Of a DNA stretch of 64,000 nt, positions 63,920 to 64,000 are shown one piece after another. The first letter of the stretch is position 1. Every line of letters starts with the position of its first letter. The notes beneath the pieces are model-generated. The model was not told the origin of the DNA, ran no database searches, and saw nothing but the letters and a program-made list of their open reading frames with translations. Origin of the DNA: Caldicellulosiruptor acetigenus (lineage in GTDB: Bacteria > Bacillota > Thermoanaerobacteria > Caldicellulosiruptorales > Caldicellulosiruptoraceae); the NCBI RefSeq assembly GCF_026914305.1, contig NZ_CP113866.1:690183-754182 (forward strand), written 5' to 3'. A program made the translations under genes and the position numbers.

Positions 63920-64000
63920 ATGGTAAAGAATTATTTGATTACATTGACTTTGAAGAACAAATCTTTAGATGAAATAGAATCATATAAAATGTTAGGAAAG
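63920..64000 (+). CDS. Unidentified protein, 3' partial
   Basis: ATG 63920 follows GAGGAGGG by 9 bases, an excellent ribosome site. The 27 visible codons read MVKNYLITLTLKNKSLDEIE and onward to the window edge. Not enough is visible to name a family. Confidence 0.6.
   Translation, partial: MVKNYLITLTLKNKSLDEIESYKMLGK

Overview
This 64 kb window looks like chromosome of a thermophilic, anaerobic, plant-wall-degrading Gram-positive bacterium. The closest fit I recognise is Caldicellulosiruptor or a near relative. The reasons are AT-rich DNA with strong AGGAGG ribosome sites, a dense set of intracellular glycoside hydrolases (GH95, GH127, GH51, two GH4, two GH31, GH29), a YesM/YesN two-component system beside an LplB/YtcP-type sugar transporter, Firmicutes-type housekeeping clusters (rplM-rpsI, dnaD-dnaI, rlmB-yacP-sigH, murI next to argS), and transposase relics of types common in that genus. 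The genus is inferred from memory of the families, not from a database search.

Region 1 (1-19.5 kb) is a saccharolytic island. It holds GH95 (5' end outside the window), GH127, GH51 (abfA), a GH4 with a CHSV motif followed by GH31, a carboxylesterase, a class C beta-lactamase-fold hydrolase, a zinc alcohol/polyol dehydrogenase, and GH29. None of the enzymes whose N-terminus is visible has a clear signal peptide. They probably work in the cytoplasm on imported oligosaccharides carrying fucose, arabinose, xylose and galactose (xyloglucan, pectin or extensin fragments). The island is stitched together by four decayed transposase genes: a DUF772/IS4-like relic, an IS256-family relic, an IS110-family relic and a short integrase-type relic. 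The IS110 relic keeps a highly structured non-coding end that is a candidate bridge RNA.

Region 2 (19.5-32 kb) is core metabolism: glycerate kinase, ribosomal proteins L13 and S9, ammonium transporter plus PII protein behind a striking leader hairpin, a glycosyltransferase, RadA, a QueG-like Fe-S protein, a DUF1540 protein, a fused CsaB-TagA glycopolymer enzyme, a YitT-type membrane protein, and a two-subunit transketolase.

Region 3 (32-42.6 kb) is a second sugar module: AraC regulator, GH31 alpha-xylosidase of the YicI type, YesM-like histidine kinase, YesN-like response regulator, two ABC permeases and a large solute-binding protein. No ATPase gene is present, so a shared MsiK-type ATPase must be encoded elsewhere. 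Regulator, sensor, transporter and alpha-xylosidase together suggest uptake and trimming of xylose-decorated oligosaccharides.

Region 4 (42.6-60.7 kb) is housekeeping: MgtC-like protein, Orn/Lys/Arg decarboxylase, Mini-RNase III, DUF1646 transporter, FabZ, DnaI/DnaD, ThyX, RlmB, YacP, SigH, phosphohexomutase, Ddl, MurI, DUF1934, ArgS, a CapK/PaaK-like enzyme and a glutamate-synthase-like FMN protein.

Region 5 (60.7-64 kb) carries tRNA-Trp, a second GH4 (CHEV motif), a Uma2 relic, and a decayed tyrosine integrase that runs directly into a 44-nt 3' fragment of a tRNA. This is the scar of an integrated element. A new gene begins at the right edge.
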